64,000 bases of DNA from Membranihabitans marinus (GCF_021729155.1 NZ_JAJQYA010000005.1:62001-126000); one strand, 5' to 3'. Shown: positions 35,722 to 45,130, numbered from the stretch's first letter. Notes: a model not told the origin generated them from the sequence alone. Numbers and translations: made by a program.

Positions 35722-37094
35722 TGAAGAGAATAAAACACGCAAAAGCAGCCGATCAATATATTCATAAGTCAGCCCATCCCAAAGCCCAACATGTGGCCGC
35801 CATCCATTTGAGGAATAAGCGAGATAGAGCCGTCACCGTCATTGATGAATGGGAAGAGCTTAGAGAGACAGCCTCGAAAATCAAGTTGCATACCCTGTCC
35901 AATCTTCATGGATATCTGGAAGAATTCGAAGCCAATGCAAAAGCCAATGGGGTAATTATTCACTGGGCTCAGACCGGTGATGACCTCAATAAAATAGTCT
36001 ATGAACTCTTAGATGAACGCAATGTACCCTACCTCGTCAAAAGTAAATCGATGTTGACTGAGGAATGTCATATGAATCAATATCTGGAGGAACGCGGAAT
36101 TGATGTTTACGACACGGATTTGGGAGAACGAATCGTACAGTTGGCCAAAGAGCCACCAAGTCATATTGTGGTTCCTGCCATGCATAAGACCAAAGAAGAG
36201 ATATCGGATTTGTTTCACAAAACCATGAATACGGAAAAAGACAATGTAGATGCTAAATACCTGACTTTGGCAGCGAGGAAGGATCTTAGAACGAAGTTCA
36301 TGAATGCTGAAGCTGCCTTAACCGGGGTCAATTTTGGTGTGGCAGAAACGGGTACGGTTACCATAGTCACCAACGAAGGCAATGCAGATTTGGGAGTCAA
36401 TAAAGCCAAGCTTCAGATTCATTGTATGGGCATTGAAAAGTTAATTCCCAAATTGAATGATCTTTCTGTTTTTTTGAGATTGTTGGGGCGCAGTGCTACT
36501 GGTCAACCCATTACTACTTATTCGAGTCATTATCACAAACCCAAGCCAGAGGGGGAAATGCATATTGTCATTGTTGACAATGGGCGCTCCGATCATTTGG
36601 GAATGGAAGATTTTTGGACGGCATTAAAATGTATTCGTTGTGGCGCTTGTATGAATACCTGTCCTGTGTATCGTTCTGGAGGAGGACATAGCTATGGTTA
36701 CACCGTTCCTGGACCCATAGGGAGTATTATCACTCCAGCCCGAGACATAACTCAATATGACGACCTGCCCTTTGCTTCATCTTTGTGTGGATCATGTTCT
36801 GATGTTTGTCCCGTAAAAATAGACATTCATGGCCAACTGCTTAAATGGAGGGAGGTTATTGTGGAAAGTGGTCAAGTTGCTAAGTCCAAATCCTTGCCTA
36901 TGAAAATAGGAAGTACTGTTTTGTCAAAAGGTCAATGGTATCGTTTGTCAGGGTGGGGGGCACGTAAGTTTTTAAACTATTTTCCCAAACTCGCTAATGC
37001 CATGGTCCCTAAATGGACTAAAGGTAGAGAACTACCTAACCCTCCAAAAGAGAGTTTTAGAGAATGGTATATTAAAAATAAAAAGAATGGATAA
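35721..37094 (+). CDS. lutB: lactate utilization protein B, ferredoxin-like subunit
   Basis: The 457-residue protein has an N-terminal LUD domain (about 60-290: GVNFGVAETGTVTIVTNEGN) and a ferredoxin-type domain with two 4Fe-4S motifs, CIRCGACMNTCPVYR and CGSCSDVCPVKID. It ends with a LutB-specific region. The ATG at 35721 is used in preference to a TTG one codon earlier. Its 3' end overlaps lutC by eight bases, so lutABC is a tight operon. Confidence 0.95.
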   Translation: MKRIKHAKAADQYIHKSAHPKAQHVAAIHLRNKRDRAVTVIDEWEELRETASKIKLHTLSNLHGYLEEFEANAKANGVIIHWAQTGDDLNKIVYELLDERNVPYLVKSKSMLTEECHMNQYLEERGIDVYDTDLGERIVQLAKEPPSHIVVPAMHKTKEEISDLFHKTMNTEKDNVDAKYLTLAARKDLRTKFMNAEAALTGVNFGVAETGTVTIVTNEGNADLGVNKAKLQIHCMGIEKLIPKLNDLSVFLRLLGRSATGQPITTYSSHYHKPKPEGEMHIVIVDNGRSDHLGMEDFWTALKCIRCGACMNTCPVYRSGGGHSYGYTVPGPIGSIITPARDITQYDDLPFASSLCGSCSDVCPVKIDIHGQLLKWREVIVESGQVAKSKSLPMKIGSTVLSKGQWYRLSGWGARKFLNYFPKLANAMVPKWTKGRELPNPPKESFREWYIKNKKNG

Positions 37095-37635
37095 TAGAAC
37101 AGCAATTTTAAATAAGGTTAAGAAAAACCAACCCATTTCTAGTCCTCATCCTGGTATTCCATCATTTGACCTTCCTGAAGATCTAATAGAAAGATTTGGG
37201 GTAGCCTTGTCCAATATAGGTGGTGAATTAAAATTGTTTCCCAATTACGATTCGGTGATCGAAGAAGTAGGTCAATGCCTAGAGGATAACAACAATCGAT
37301 CTTATTTGTCAAATACTAATCTCCAGACATCTGAAGTAGAACCACATACTACCATTGTTCGAGGAGAAATTGCGGTAGCAGAAAATGCAGCGGTTTATGT
37401 CAACACCGATTTGTTGCCCGATAGAGCTATTCCATTTTTGGGATTTAGGTTGATAGTGGTGCTTCCCCAGTCAAACTTATGCTACAATATGCATCAAGCC
37501 TATGCTCAGTTAGATATTGCTAATCATGGATTTGGTGTATTTATCGCTGGACCGTCTGCAACGGCTGATATAGCTCAGGTTTTGGTTCGAGGTGCTCATG
37601 GACCTTCCAAAATGGAAGTATGGATGTATAAATAA
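37087..37635 (+). CDS. lutC: lactate utilization protein C (LUD domain)
   Basis: The 182-residue LUD-domain protein starts with MDNRTAILNKVKKNQP. ATTIVRGEIAVAENAAVYV-like strands and FGVFIAGPSATADIAQVLVRGAHGP match the LutC/YkgG C-terminal motif. A longer in-frame opening from 36997 would lie inside lutB and is rejected. It completes the lutABC operon. Confidence 0.93.
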   Translation: MDNRTAILNKVKKNQPISSPHPGIPSFDLPEDLIERFGVALSNIGGELKLFPNYDSVIEEVGQCLEDNNNRSYLSNTNLQTSEVEPHTTIVRGEIAVAENAAVYVNTDLLPDRAIPFLGFRLIVVLPQSNLCYNMHQAYAQLDIANHGFGVFIAGPSATADIAQVLVRGAHGPSKMEVWMYK

Positions 37636-37643
37636 CAATAAAT

Positions 37644-38993
37644 ATGATAAAGTCTATCTTCGTTTTGATGTGGATGACTGCGATCCTTGTATTTGCTAAT
37701 CAAGCAAATGGTCAATCCAAACCCCAATTGATAGTGTTGACCGACATTGGAGGAGATACCGATGATGAACAATCCATGGTGAGACTTCTGTTGTATTCCG
37801 ATGTAATAGACATCAAAGGATTTTGCATTACCAGTCGTTTGGGACACGGTCACGATGTTAAACCAGAAATTTTAAATAAGCAATTGCAGGCCTATGGCCG
37901 TGATTATTCAATGTTGCTAAAGCATTCTATAGATTATCCACATCCAGAACATTTGTTGTCCCTTGTCAGAAATGGGCTAGGCAATCCACAGCCGTTAGGG
38001 CAAGGATTCGATACTCCAGCTTCCAATCATATTATCGAAGTGGTAGACAATACAGATGACATCATCCATGTTGCAATATGGGGAGGTCAACGAGAATTGG
38101 CTCAAGCACTGTGGAAGGTAAAAGAAAATAGAAGTGAAAGTGAATTAAATAATTTTTGTGATAAAATTCAAGTTCATGCTATTGGGGATCAAGATGGTCA
38201 TAGAGAATACATATTAAAGAACTTTCCCAAAATTCATTTTGTCGCCGATGGATTTGCTTATATGGGCCCTTATGGTGTTCGTGAATTAGCTTCATTTAGA
38301 GGGATGTATATGACGGGCGATCAATCCATGCAAGACAATGAATGGGTGAAAAAGTATATTCATGGTCATGGTGCGCTCAGTGAGACTTATCCTGTGAATG
38401 GACATGGTACTATTGGGATGAAAGAAGGAGATAGTCCTGCATTTTTGGGCTTGATCCCCAATGGGTTAAATGTTGATATTCGTCCTGATTGGGGGGGCTG
38501 GGGTGGCCGATACCGTTCGATTAGACCGAATTTATATATCGATGCCCCTGATTTCGTGGATGGTGTAGCTAATGAAAGACATTCGGTTTCCCAATGGAGA
38601 TTAGATTTTCAAAATGACTTCTTAGTTCGCTTACAACGCTGTATTAAATTGCCCAATGAAGTGAATCGCCATCCTATTGCCTCATTTAACGATGACAATG
38701 GTGGCCAGATATATCGTCGAAAGGTGGCCGCTGGATCAAAGTTGGTGTTGAAAGTTCACCCAGAATTAAAGGAAAAAGAGCCTGATGGTCAGGATTTATT
38801 CTTCGACTGGAAGGTATACAGTGAGATTAATGGCCACCTTAACATCCGTTATAAGATAGCCAAGAATGATAAATCAATAAAGATTTGGATTCCCGAGCAA
38901 GGCAGTGACATCCACGTTGTTTTGCGGGTAAGGGACTCAGGGAGTCCTTCATTGACCAGTTATCGGCGGGCTATTTTGGAAATAGTTGAATAG
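37644..38993 (+). CDS. secreted DUF1593 nucleoside hydrolase-like protein
   Basis: The 449-residue product has a signal peptide (MIKSIFVLMWMTAILVFANQANGQ) and a nucleoside-hydrolase-like domain with the Asp-rich metal motif LTDIGGDTDDEQSM (about 32-45), HVAIWGGQRELAQAL and a C-terminal immunoglobulin-like domain (about 360-449: RKVAAGSKLVLKVHPE). It matches the DUF1593/Sde182 family, whose members are linked to polysaccharide breakdown in some bacteria. It begins eight bases after lutC, so it is probably cotranscribed, but no functional link to lactate use is evident. Confidence 0.88.
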   Translation: MIKSIFVLMWMTAILVFANQANGQSKPQLIVLTDIGGDTDDEQSMVRLLLYSDVIDIKGFCITSRLGHGHDVKPEILNKQLQAYGRDYSMLLKHSIDYPHPEHLLSLVRNGLGNPQPLGQGFDTPASNHIIEVVDNTDDIIHVAIWGGQRELAQALWKVKENRSESELNNFCDKIQVHAIGDQDGHREYILKNFPKIHFVADGFAYMGPYGVRELASFRGMYMTGDQSMQDNEWVKKYIHGHGALSETYPVNGHGTIGMKEGDSPAFLGLIPNGLNVDIRPDWGGWGGRYRSIRPNLYIDAPDFVDGVANERHSVSQWRLDFQNDFLVRLQRCIKLPNEVNRHPIASFNDDNGGQIYRRKVAAGSKLVLKVHPELKEKEPDGQDLFFDWKVYSEINGHLNIRYKIAKNDKSIKIWIPEQGSDIHVVLRVRDSGSPSLTSYRRAILEIVE

Positions 38994-39121
38994 TCATGGA
39001 TATATGATGACTCTTTCTTTCGAATATCGAATAGGTTTACATGCTTACAAATGATTTGTTTTAGTTATGGTCCATCGAAATCTAACCGACTAATTTATTT
39101 TCATTTGGTAAAAGTGGGAGG

Positions 39122-41902
39122 CTAATGGGCTTGCAACCAATTTTCACCGATACCAGCTTCTACCAAAATAGGCACATTGAGATCGGGGATAGCCGACTTC
39201 ATTTTTTCAATAACCATAGCCTGTAAAGTTTCCAATTCTGGTTTGTATACATCAAATACCAATTCATCATGCACCTGAAGGACCAATTTGGATTTTAAAT
39301 TTAATCGTCCCATTTCAGCATGAATATTTATCATAGCTATTTTGATCATATCGGCTGCCGTCCCTTGAATCGGAGTGTTGATGGCTACCCGCTCAGCTCC
39401 ACTTTTGGCCATGCCATTCTTTGAATTAATATCTCTCAGTGTTCTTTTACGTCCTAATAAGGTTTCCACATAACCGTGTTCTCTAGCGAATTCAACCGTT
39501 TTGTCCATATAGGTTTTTAGCCCTTGATATTGATTGAAATAGGCATTGATCAGTGAGGTGGCTTCGGTTCTTTTAATGCCTAGTTGTCTAGATAAATTCG
39601 TGGCTCCGGCTCCATAAATAATACTAAAATTGACGGTTTTGGCATTTCTTCTTTGGGTTGCTGTAACTTCTTCATAGGGCACTTCATATACCTTGGCAGC
39701 AGTTGCTCTGTGAATATCCAAATTGTTTTGGAAGGCTTCCAACATGGCTTCATCATTGCTCATATGGGCAATCAGTCTCAATTCGATTTGAGAATAATCC
39801 GCAGCAAGCAATACGTAGTCCTTATTTTGAGGAATAAAGGCTTGACGGACTTTTCTGCCCGCTTCAGTCTTAATGGGGATATTCTGTAGATTGGGATTGT
39901 TTGAACTCAGCCTACCCGTGGCCGCTAGGGCTTGGTTGAAGCTACTGTGGATACGTCCAGTTTGTTTGTTGATTAATTTGGGTAATGCATCTACATATGT
40001 GGATTTTAGTTTGGCCAATCCTCTGTATTCTAGTATTTTATTGACGATGTCGTGTTCTACGGCCAGTTCAGATAATTTGTCTTCATCTGTAGAATATTGA
40101 CCTGTTTTGGTTTTTTTCCAACGGTAGGGAATGGAAAGTTTGTCGAATAGAATTTCTCCTACTTGCTTGGGACTGCCGATATTAAACTGGGCTTCAGCCG
40201 CTTTGTATATGGCTTCTTCGGTTTGTAAAATTTCAATATTTAATTTTTTTGAATACTCGTTTAAAAAAGGACCGTCCAACCTGATTCCATTGTATTCCAT
40301 TTGGGCTAAAACTTGGATGAGGGGTTGCTCAATATCCATGTATAGTTTTAACATTCCTGATTCTTCGAGTTCGGGACGAATTTTTTCCTCTAATTGAAAG
40401 GTTATATCGGCATCTTCAGCGGCATAATCGGTGAGTTTATTGATGTCGACGTCTCTTAGTTTAAGCTGTTTTCTACCTTTTTTTTCTGTTAATTCATCAT
40501 AGGAAATAGTATCATAGGCCAAATAGGTTTGGGCTAAAAAATCCATGTTGTGTCTCAGTTCAGGATGGACAAGATAGTGCATGACCATGGTATCTAGCAG
40601 CACGCCTTCTACTTCGATTCCGTATTTTTTGAGAATGAGGAGGTCGTATTTTATGTTTTGGCCAATCTTGGAAATGGCTTTGTTTTCAAACATGGGTTTA
40701 AATGCGGCGAGGAATGCTTGGCAGGCTTTGAATCCTACAGGTGCAGAGACATAATAGGCCTTATTTGATTCCACACAAAAACTCAAGCCAACCATTTCGG
40801 CCTCCATGGCATTCACTGATGTGGTTTCAGTATCAAAACACACAATGGTCGCTTTATTTAAAACTTCCAATAATGATGAAATCTCATCTGCTGATACGAG
40901 GTCGTATTGATGTTCGGTATTACTGATGTCATTGGGAGCCATGGTGTGCATGATGGGCGATGCAGATACCTTTGGTGCTGTAGTTTCGTTGAACAGAGCT
41001 TGTTGTACACCGGCCGGTTGTTCTCCGAGAACGGAATTGGCCAAGGTTCTAAACTCGAGTTCGGCGAATAACTTAGACAATTTAGATTTGTTGGCGTTTT
41101 GTATTTTAGTCGCTTCAGCGTTAAATTCAATTGGGGCGTTGATGTCTATAACGGCCAATTTTTTGGAAAGCAGTCCTTGCTCGGCAAAATTTTCTAGATT
41201 TTGCTTCAATTTTCCTTTTAATTGATCGGTACTTTGGAGTAGATTTTCAACGGTATCGTATTCTTTGAGTAGTTTTGCTGCGGTCTTAGGCCCCACACCT
41301 GGTATTCCTGGAATGTTGTCCACGCTATCTCCTTGCAGACCTATCATATCAATGACTTGGTCTACTCGATTGATGTCCCATTTGTCGAGGACTTCTTGAA
41401 TACCCATTATTTCCACGCCATTGCCTTGTCTTGAGGGTTTGAAAATTTTAATGTTTTCACTGACCAACTGACCAAAATCTTTATCTGGAGTAACCATATA
41501 TACTTGAAAGCCCTCTTTCTCCGCTTGTTTAGAGATGGTTCCTATGACGTCATCTGCTTCATAGTTGTCAAGGGAAAGGATGGGAATATTGAAAGCATCT
41601 ACTATATCCTTGATATAGGGGAAGGCAATTCTTATATCTTCTGGTGTGGCATCTCGATTGGCTTTGTATTCAGGGTAAAGTTCGTTTCGAAAGGTGACAT
41701 TACTCACATCAAAGGAAACCGCCAGATGGGTGGGTTGTCTGTGTACGATGATATCCCATAGTGATCGAACAAAACCGGTAATGGCCGAAGTATTCAGACC
41801 TTTGGAATTGATGAGGGGGCGATTAATAAAGGCGTAATGGGCTCTAAAAACCAATGCATGTCCATCTAAAATATATAAAACTTTGTCTCCTGAATTTTTC
41901 AT
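39122..41902 (-). CDS. polA: DNA polymerase I
   Basis: The 926-residue enzyme has three intact domains. The 5'-3' exonuclease occupies about 1-290, with YKANRDATPEDI and GVGPKTAAKLL. The 3'-5' exonuclease, about 330-520, has FDTETTSVNAME and YAAEDADITFQ with its acidic residues present, so proofreading should be active. The polymerase is about 540-926: motif A LLAADYSQIELR, O-helix RRNAKTVNFSIIYG, motif C LQVHDELVFD. It fills gaps in repair and Okazaki maturation. It is monocistronic, with repeat copy C upstream of its start. Confidence 0.97.
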   Translation of the reverse strand: MKNSGDKVLYILDGHALVFRAHYAFINRPLINSKGLNTSAITGFVRSLWDIIVHRQPTHLAVSFDVSNVTFRNELYPEYKANRDATPEDIRIAFPYIKDIVDAFNIPILSLDNYEADDVIGTISKQAEKEGFQVYMVTPDKDFGQLVSENIKIFKPSRQGNGVEIMGIQEVLDKWDINRVDQVIDMIGLQGDSVDNIPGIPGVGPKTAAKLLKEYDTVENLLQSTDQLKGKLKQNLENFAEQGLLSKKLAVIDINAPIEFNAEATKIQNANKSKLSKLFAELEFRTLANSVLGEQPAGVQQALFNETTAPKVSASPIMHTMAPNDISNTEHQYDLVSADEISSLLEVLNKATIVCFDTETTSVNAMEAEMVGLSFCVESNKAYYVSAPVGFKACQAFLAAFKPMFENKAISKIGQNIKYDLLILKKYGIEVEGVLLDTMVMHYLVHPELRHNMDFLAQTYLAYDTISYDELTEKKGRKQLKLRDVDINKLTDYAAEDADITFQLEEKIRPELEESGMLKLYMDIEQPLIQVLAQMEYNGIRLDGPFLNEYSKKLNIEILQTEEAIYKAAEAQFNIGSPKQVGEILFDKLSIPYRWKKTKTGQYSTDEDKLSELAVEHDIVNKILEYRGLAKLKSTYVDALPKLINKQTGRIHSSFNQALAATGRLSSNNPNLQNIPIKTEAGRKVRQAFIPQNKDYVLLAADYSQIELRLIAHMSNDEAMLEAFQNNLDIHRATAAKVYEVPYEEVTATQRRNAKTVNFSIIYGAGATNLSRQLGIKRTEATSLINAYFNQYQGLKTYMDKTVEFAREHGYVETLLGRKRTLRDINSKNGMAKSGAERVAINTPIQGTAADMIKIAMINIHAEMGRLNLKSKLVLQVHDELVFDVYKPELETLQAMVIEKMKSAIPDLNVPILVEAGIGENWLQAH

Positions 41903-41956
41903 GATATTATATCTTAATATGTGTTGTCCACAGTGAATTTTGGTAAATCTATTTTT

Positions 41957-42318
41957 TATACGAATTACATTTATAATTAACGGTAATCTTTCGATTTATT
42001 GTAGAGTCGCAATGCATTGCGGCTTAAATATTGTGGATTAAGACGTAATGCTATACCAGTAGTAGTATCTTAACAAGGAATTCCAGGGCAATCACGCCTC
42101 GGCACAGTGGCCTACCCACCCGAAACACTGAGGTTTCGGTTCCCTCACCATTGATCCATTAAGGATCAATGATGCTGCGCATTTTGTTCGGTCATCTTCG
42201 TCAAAGGTCGATTTACGACCTTTGATTGCTCAAAGAGCAATTTTGTTCAGTCGTAGCCTCGTCTAACTTCAAATATTTTCAAAATCTTACCCGTCATTAT
42301 AAAATGTATTTCGTATTA
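41957..42318 (-). repeat. interspersed structured repeat, copy C (362 bp, long form)
   Basis: The longest copy, reversed relative to copy A. The outer ends are inverted repeats (ATACGAATTACA on the left; ATACGAAATACA read inward from the right). Internal hairpins include CCGCAATG/CATTGCGG near 42010, GAAAC/GTTTC, CATTGATCC-ATTAA-GGATCAATG (42161-42183 region), CAAAGGTCG-ATTTA-CGACCTTTG and ATTGCTC/GAGCAAT. The last two match copy A exactly; the GATCC module is absent from A. No coding frame is present. It fills the gap between polA and the DUF3078 gene. Confidence 0.8.
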
Positions 42319-42350
42319 CCGAATTATCAATATACTAATGTAAATGAAAA

Positions 42351-42381
42351 AAGGGATGGAAAGTATAGATTTCCATCCCTT
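42351..42381 (-). terminator. strong terminator of the ECF sigma/MscS/DUF3078 operon
   Basis: AAGGGATGGAAA and TTTCCATCCCTT form a perfect 12-bp stem with a 7-base loop and T-tracts on both strands. It lies 37 bases after the DUF3078 stop codon and should end that minus-strand operon. Confidence 0.9.
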
Positions 42382-42417
42382 TTTTTGGAATAAGATTTGA
42401 AAAATAGATTTTGAATC

Positions 42418-43473
42418 TTAGAAGGTATAAATATATTTTAGCAGAATTTGTTGAGTAAAACTCACTCTTTGACCGATTACAGGATTCCCTTCGTCATCTC
42501 TTTCAATACCTCCTACAGCATTCTTGTCAGAAAATTGTACATTGACATCGTCATCGTAGAATACGTTGGCCAATACGCTGAGTTGTAGTCCTTTGTAGAT
42601 GTTGAAGGACAATTCATTTACCCAGTCTACATCAATGTTTTGAGGATTGTTAAGGTAGTTGGAGAACAGGGCCAGAGTCGAGGAATAAGATATTCGTTTG
42701 GGGATTAGGCTACCGGAATAACCCACTTTTAGCAATCCCCCCATTTGATTGTCGGCATTTTGGAAATCTGTGGCACTGGTCCAAGGGTTACCATGGATAC
42801 CTAGGGCTGCGATTTCGTCATCGGCTACGATTACTCCTTTGTAAGTGATGGGAGATAGGTAGATAGACCAACTCTTATTGGGTTTGTAATCGATACCTAC
42901 CCCTAAGGTTATTGTGGCTGGAGAAAATAATTTTGCACTGAGTCTGGTTTCTAAGATGTCTATGTTTTTAACGTAATTACCCCCATCGACAGAACTAATG
43001 TGGGTAGGCGTTAATTGAGATAAAAACCCGAAGTCGATGGCGTAGTTAAATTTAGATTTTTCTGACACAGAAAAGCCCAATTTCGAATTTAATCTCAATT
43101 CATCGATACTTTTTTGGAATGGTATTTTTTCATCTGAATTGGCTCTAATCAGTCCGGTACCCAGTTTTTGCATGGCCATATTAAAGGAAATATTGTTGGA
43201 CCATGTCAATCTTTTGTCGGTAAGGTTGGCGAAGTAGGTCAACGCTCCACCTAGACCAAATCTGTTTTCTCCAGAACCCAATTTGGGGTTGACAAAAGCC
43301 AGCTGTCCAATGTCGAGGCCGATACCCCCACCAATAAGCCAGCCCATAGTATCGTTTTTCGTATTTACGGCATTTTGTAATTCGGCCATTCTTTTACCAT
43401 TGTCCATTTGAGCGTTCGAAATCTGACTCAATCCGACAAAGAATAATAAAGCAAAACTAATTCTTAAGATCAT
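42418..43473 (-). CDS. DUF3078 outer-membrane protein
   Basis: The 351-residue protein has a signal peptide (MILRISFALLFFVGLSQISNAQ), then GWLIGGGIGLDIGQLAFVNP and RLTWSNNISFNMAMQKLG, characteristic of DUF3078. Alternating beta strands end in QQILLKYIYTF, a barrel-type terminus. Its function is unknown. The start lies 17 bases inside the end of the MscS-like gene, so it is the last gene of an operon headed by an ECF sigma factor. Confidence 0.88.
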   Translation of the reverse strand: MILRISFALLFFVGLSQISNAQMDNGKRMAELQNAVNTKNDTMGWLIGGGIGLDIGQLAFVNPKLGSGENRFGLGGALTYFANLTDKRLTWSNNISFNMAMQKLGTGLIRANSDEKIPFQKSIDELRLNSKLGFSVSEKSKFNYAIDFGFLSQLTPTHISSVDGGNYVKNIDILETRLSAKLFSPATITLGVGIDYKPNKSWSIYLSPITYKGVIVADDEIAALGIHGNPWTSATDFQNADNQMGGLLKVGYSGSLIPKRISYSSTLALFSNYLNNPQNIDVDWVNELSFNIYKGLQLSVLANVFYDDDVNVQFSDKNAVGGIERDDEGNPVIGQRVSFTQQILLKYIYTF

Positions 43474-44323
43474 TTGTATAATTTATTGATTTTATAACGA
43501 CGATTTCTTCTCTTGAAAGTTTATTCATAGGAATAATTACAGATTCACTTTGATCTATTTCGAGAGTTATTCGAGATCGATCGAGATCTATAACAGTTCC
43601 CTGATATTCTTTCCAACGAATGACGTCGCCGATTTGAAAAAGTTCACGATTATAATAACTATTAAGAATATTCGCAAATATATCTTTAGAGGCCAATCCA
43701 TAACCAATGGCAAATGCCAAAATTAGACCACCGATAAGGAGGCTAATGTTTTGTGAAAGCGATTGAGTCTCAATACCTGCTTGTTCTAGAGCTGTCAACA
43801 AAATATTGATGATCAAAAAGTAAAATACAAATCCACTAATTAATTTTGAAGACGGTATGCCCAATGACTCACAGGTGGATTGAACAATTTTTCGGAGGGC
43901 ATCACTGACAAAAATACCGAACAAGATAATAAACAATGCAGTCAGCAACTGAGGGATTAGATTGATTACATCTCGAATAATCTGGGTAATCGTGGGCATG
44001 TTGATTAAGTCGGCCGCAGCAATGATTACAAAAAGCATACAGAGATAGTAAAACAACTTGCTCAACAGGATACTGGGGACTACTTTGATATTGGTGGAAG
44101 AAAACAACTCAATGTTATTGAGTTTTTCCGCTTGTCGGTCAATACCCGATTTAGAGATGGCTTTGGCAACTAATTTAGAAAACATTTTTGCAAATAAATA
44201 GCCGAAGAGGAGGATGAGGATTACGGCAGCCAGACTAGGCAAAATCGCGGCAATAGATCTTAAGGACTCCCCGAATATGTCGAATATTTGAGTTTGCCCT
44301 AAGCCAAAGTTAGTTTCTTTCAT
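43457..44323 (-). CDS. MscS-like small-conductance mechanosensitive channel
   Basis: The 288-residue protein has an N-terminal segment followed by TM-helix repeats (about 20-48, 78-110, 119-140, 160-185, 195-215) and a beta domain at the end (IGDVIRWKEYQGTVIDLDRSRITLE). The pore helix contains GGLILAFAIGYGLASKDIFANIL. It corresponds to the conserved TM-helix plus MscS arrangement. Such channels release solutes during hypo-osmotic shock. The large C-terminal MscS vestibule is reduced, so the channel may be minimal. The gene is 14 bases after the small ORF of the sigma operon. Confidence 0.85.
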   Translation of the reverse strand: MKETNFGLGQTQIFDIFGESLRSIAAILPSLAAVILILLFGYLFAKMFSKLVAKAISKSGIDRQAEKLNNIELFSSTNIKVVPSILLSKLFYYLCMLFVIIAAADLINMPTITQIIRDVINLIPQLLTALFIILFGIFVSDALRKIVQSTCESLGIPSSKLISGFVFYFLIINILLTALEQAGIETQSLSQNISLLIGGLILAFAIGYGLASKDIFANILNSYYNRELFQIGDVIRWKEYQGTVIDLDRSRITLEIDQSESVIIPMNKLSREEIVVIKSINYTNDLKN

Positions 44324-44337
44324 GGGTAGAGTATTTA

Positions 44338-44547
44338 TTATTTTTTATCGTTTGTTTTTTTGTCTAGTGGTTTTTCTCCGACAAGGAAGGTAGTGATGGT
44401 TTGTAAGGTTTTAGGTAATAGTAAATCGATAGTTTCGGCCATAAATTTCATGAGACTAATTTCTGATGAAATTTTTCTTTTTAGATCATTAGACAGTGGT
44501 CTATGATTTTCTAGGGTTTTCTTTTCGAGTAATTTGAAATTATTCAT
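44338..44547 (-). CDS. 69-residue hypothetical protein of the ECF sigma operon
   Basis: I do not recognise it. It is a charged, helical protein (NNFKLLEKKTLENHRPLS, LKRKISSEISLMKFMAETIDLLLP) with no membrane segment, rich in Lys at the C-terminus. Its ATG at 44547 overlaps the sigma-factor stop codon by eight bases, so it is translated with the sigma factor. The position suggests a possible cytoplasmic anti-sigma or accessory role, but no zinc or other motif supports this. Confidence 0.6.
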   Translation of the reverse strand: MNNFKLLEKKTLENHRPLSNDLKRKISSEISLMKFMAETIDLLLPKTLQTITTFLVGEKPLDKKTNDKK

Positions 44548-45130
44548 CACTTATGAAATTTACTTTTTCATAATCTTTGGCCATATTCCGCACACGCTCT
44601 TTACTTCTTTTGATTCTCATTTTAATTGCACTCTCACTGGCATTGTAATATTCAGCGATCTCTTTCACAGACATTTCATCTTGATATTTCATTAGTAAAA
44701 TTATTTTGTCATTTTGACTAATTTTATCGAGAAGTACTTCCAGTTTTTCAATCTCCAATTCCAAAATTTCAGCGTCTGAAATTTCTACGTCGTCACTACC
44801 ATTGCTAGAGTCTAGCATAAAATCCTCAATTTCAACCGTCCTCATTTTGTCTTTTTTTCGAATTTGGTCAATACAATAGTTGTATGTTATTGAATATACC
44901 CAAGTCGAAAATCGAGATTTGTTGGAGAAGTTGGATATCTTAAGGAGTAATTTAATAAATATATCATGAGTTGCATTCTCAGCAAGGTCTTCATTTTTTA
45001 GCAAGAATAAGCATTTAGCATATATCTTGTTAGAGTATCTGTTGTAGATATCATTAAAGTAGATTTGCTGCTTAGTTTTAATATAGGCAGCAACTAGTTC
45101 TTCATCACTATGTTGTTTTATACTTTCCAG
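44540..45130 (-). CDS. ECF-type RNA polymerase sigma factor with non-canonical start
   Basis: A 196-residue sigma-70 ECF factor. Region 2 reads NEDLAENATHDIFIKLLLK and FSTWVYSITYNYCIDQIRKK; region 4 has EYYNASESAIKMRIKRSKERV. The conserved N-terminal helix (DEELVAAYIKTKQQIYFNDI) is encoded upstream of every ATG, GTG or TTG in frame. Between that helix and the upstream in-frame TGA the only plausible initiator is CTG at 45130, giving MESIKQHSDEELV. A TTG at 45004 would delete half of region 2. It heads an operon with the 69-residue protein, an MscS-like channel and DUF3078, so it probably responds to an envelope or osmotic signal. Confidence 0.85.
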   Translation of the reverse strand: MESIKQHSDEELVAAYIKTKQQIYFNDIYNRYSNKIYAKCLFLLKNEDLAENATHDIFIKLLLKISNFSNKSRFSTWVYSITYNYCIDQIRKKDKMRTVEIEDFMLDSSNGSDDVEISDAEILELEIEKLEVLLDKISQNDKIILLMKYQDEMSVKEIAEYYNASESAIKMRIKRSKERVRNMAKDYEKVNFISDE

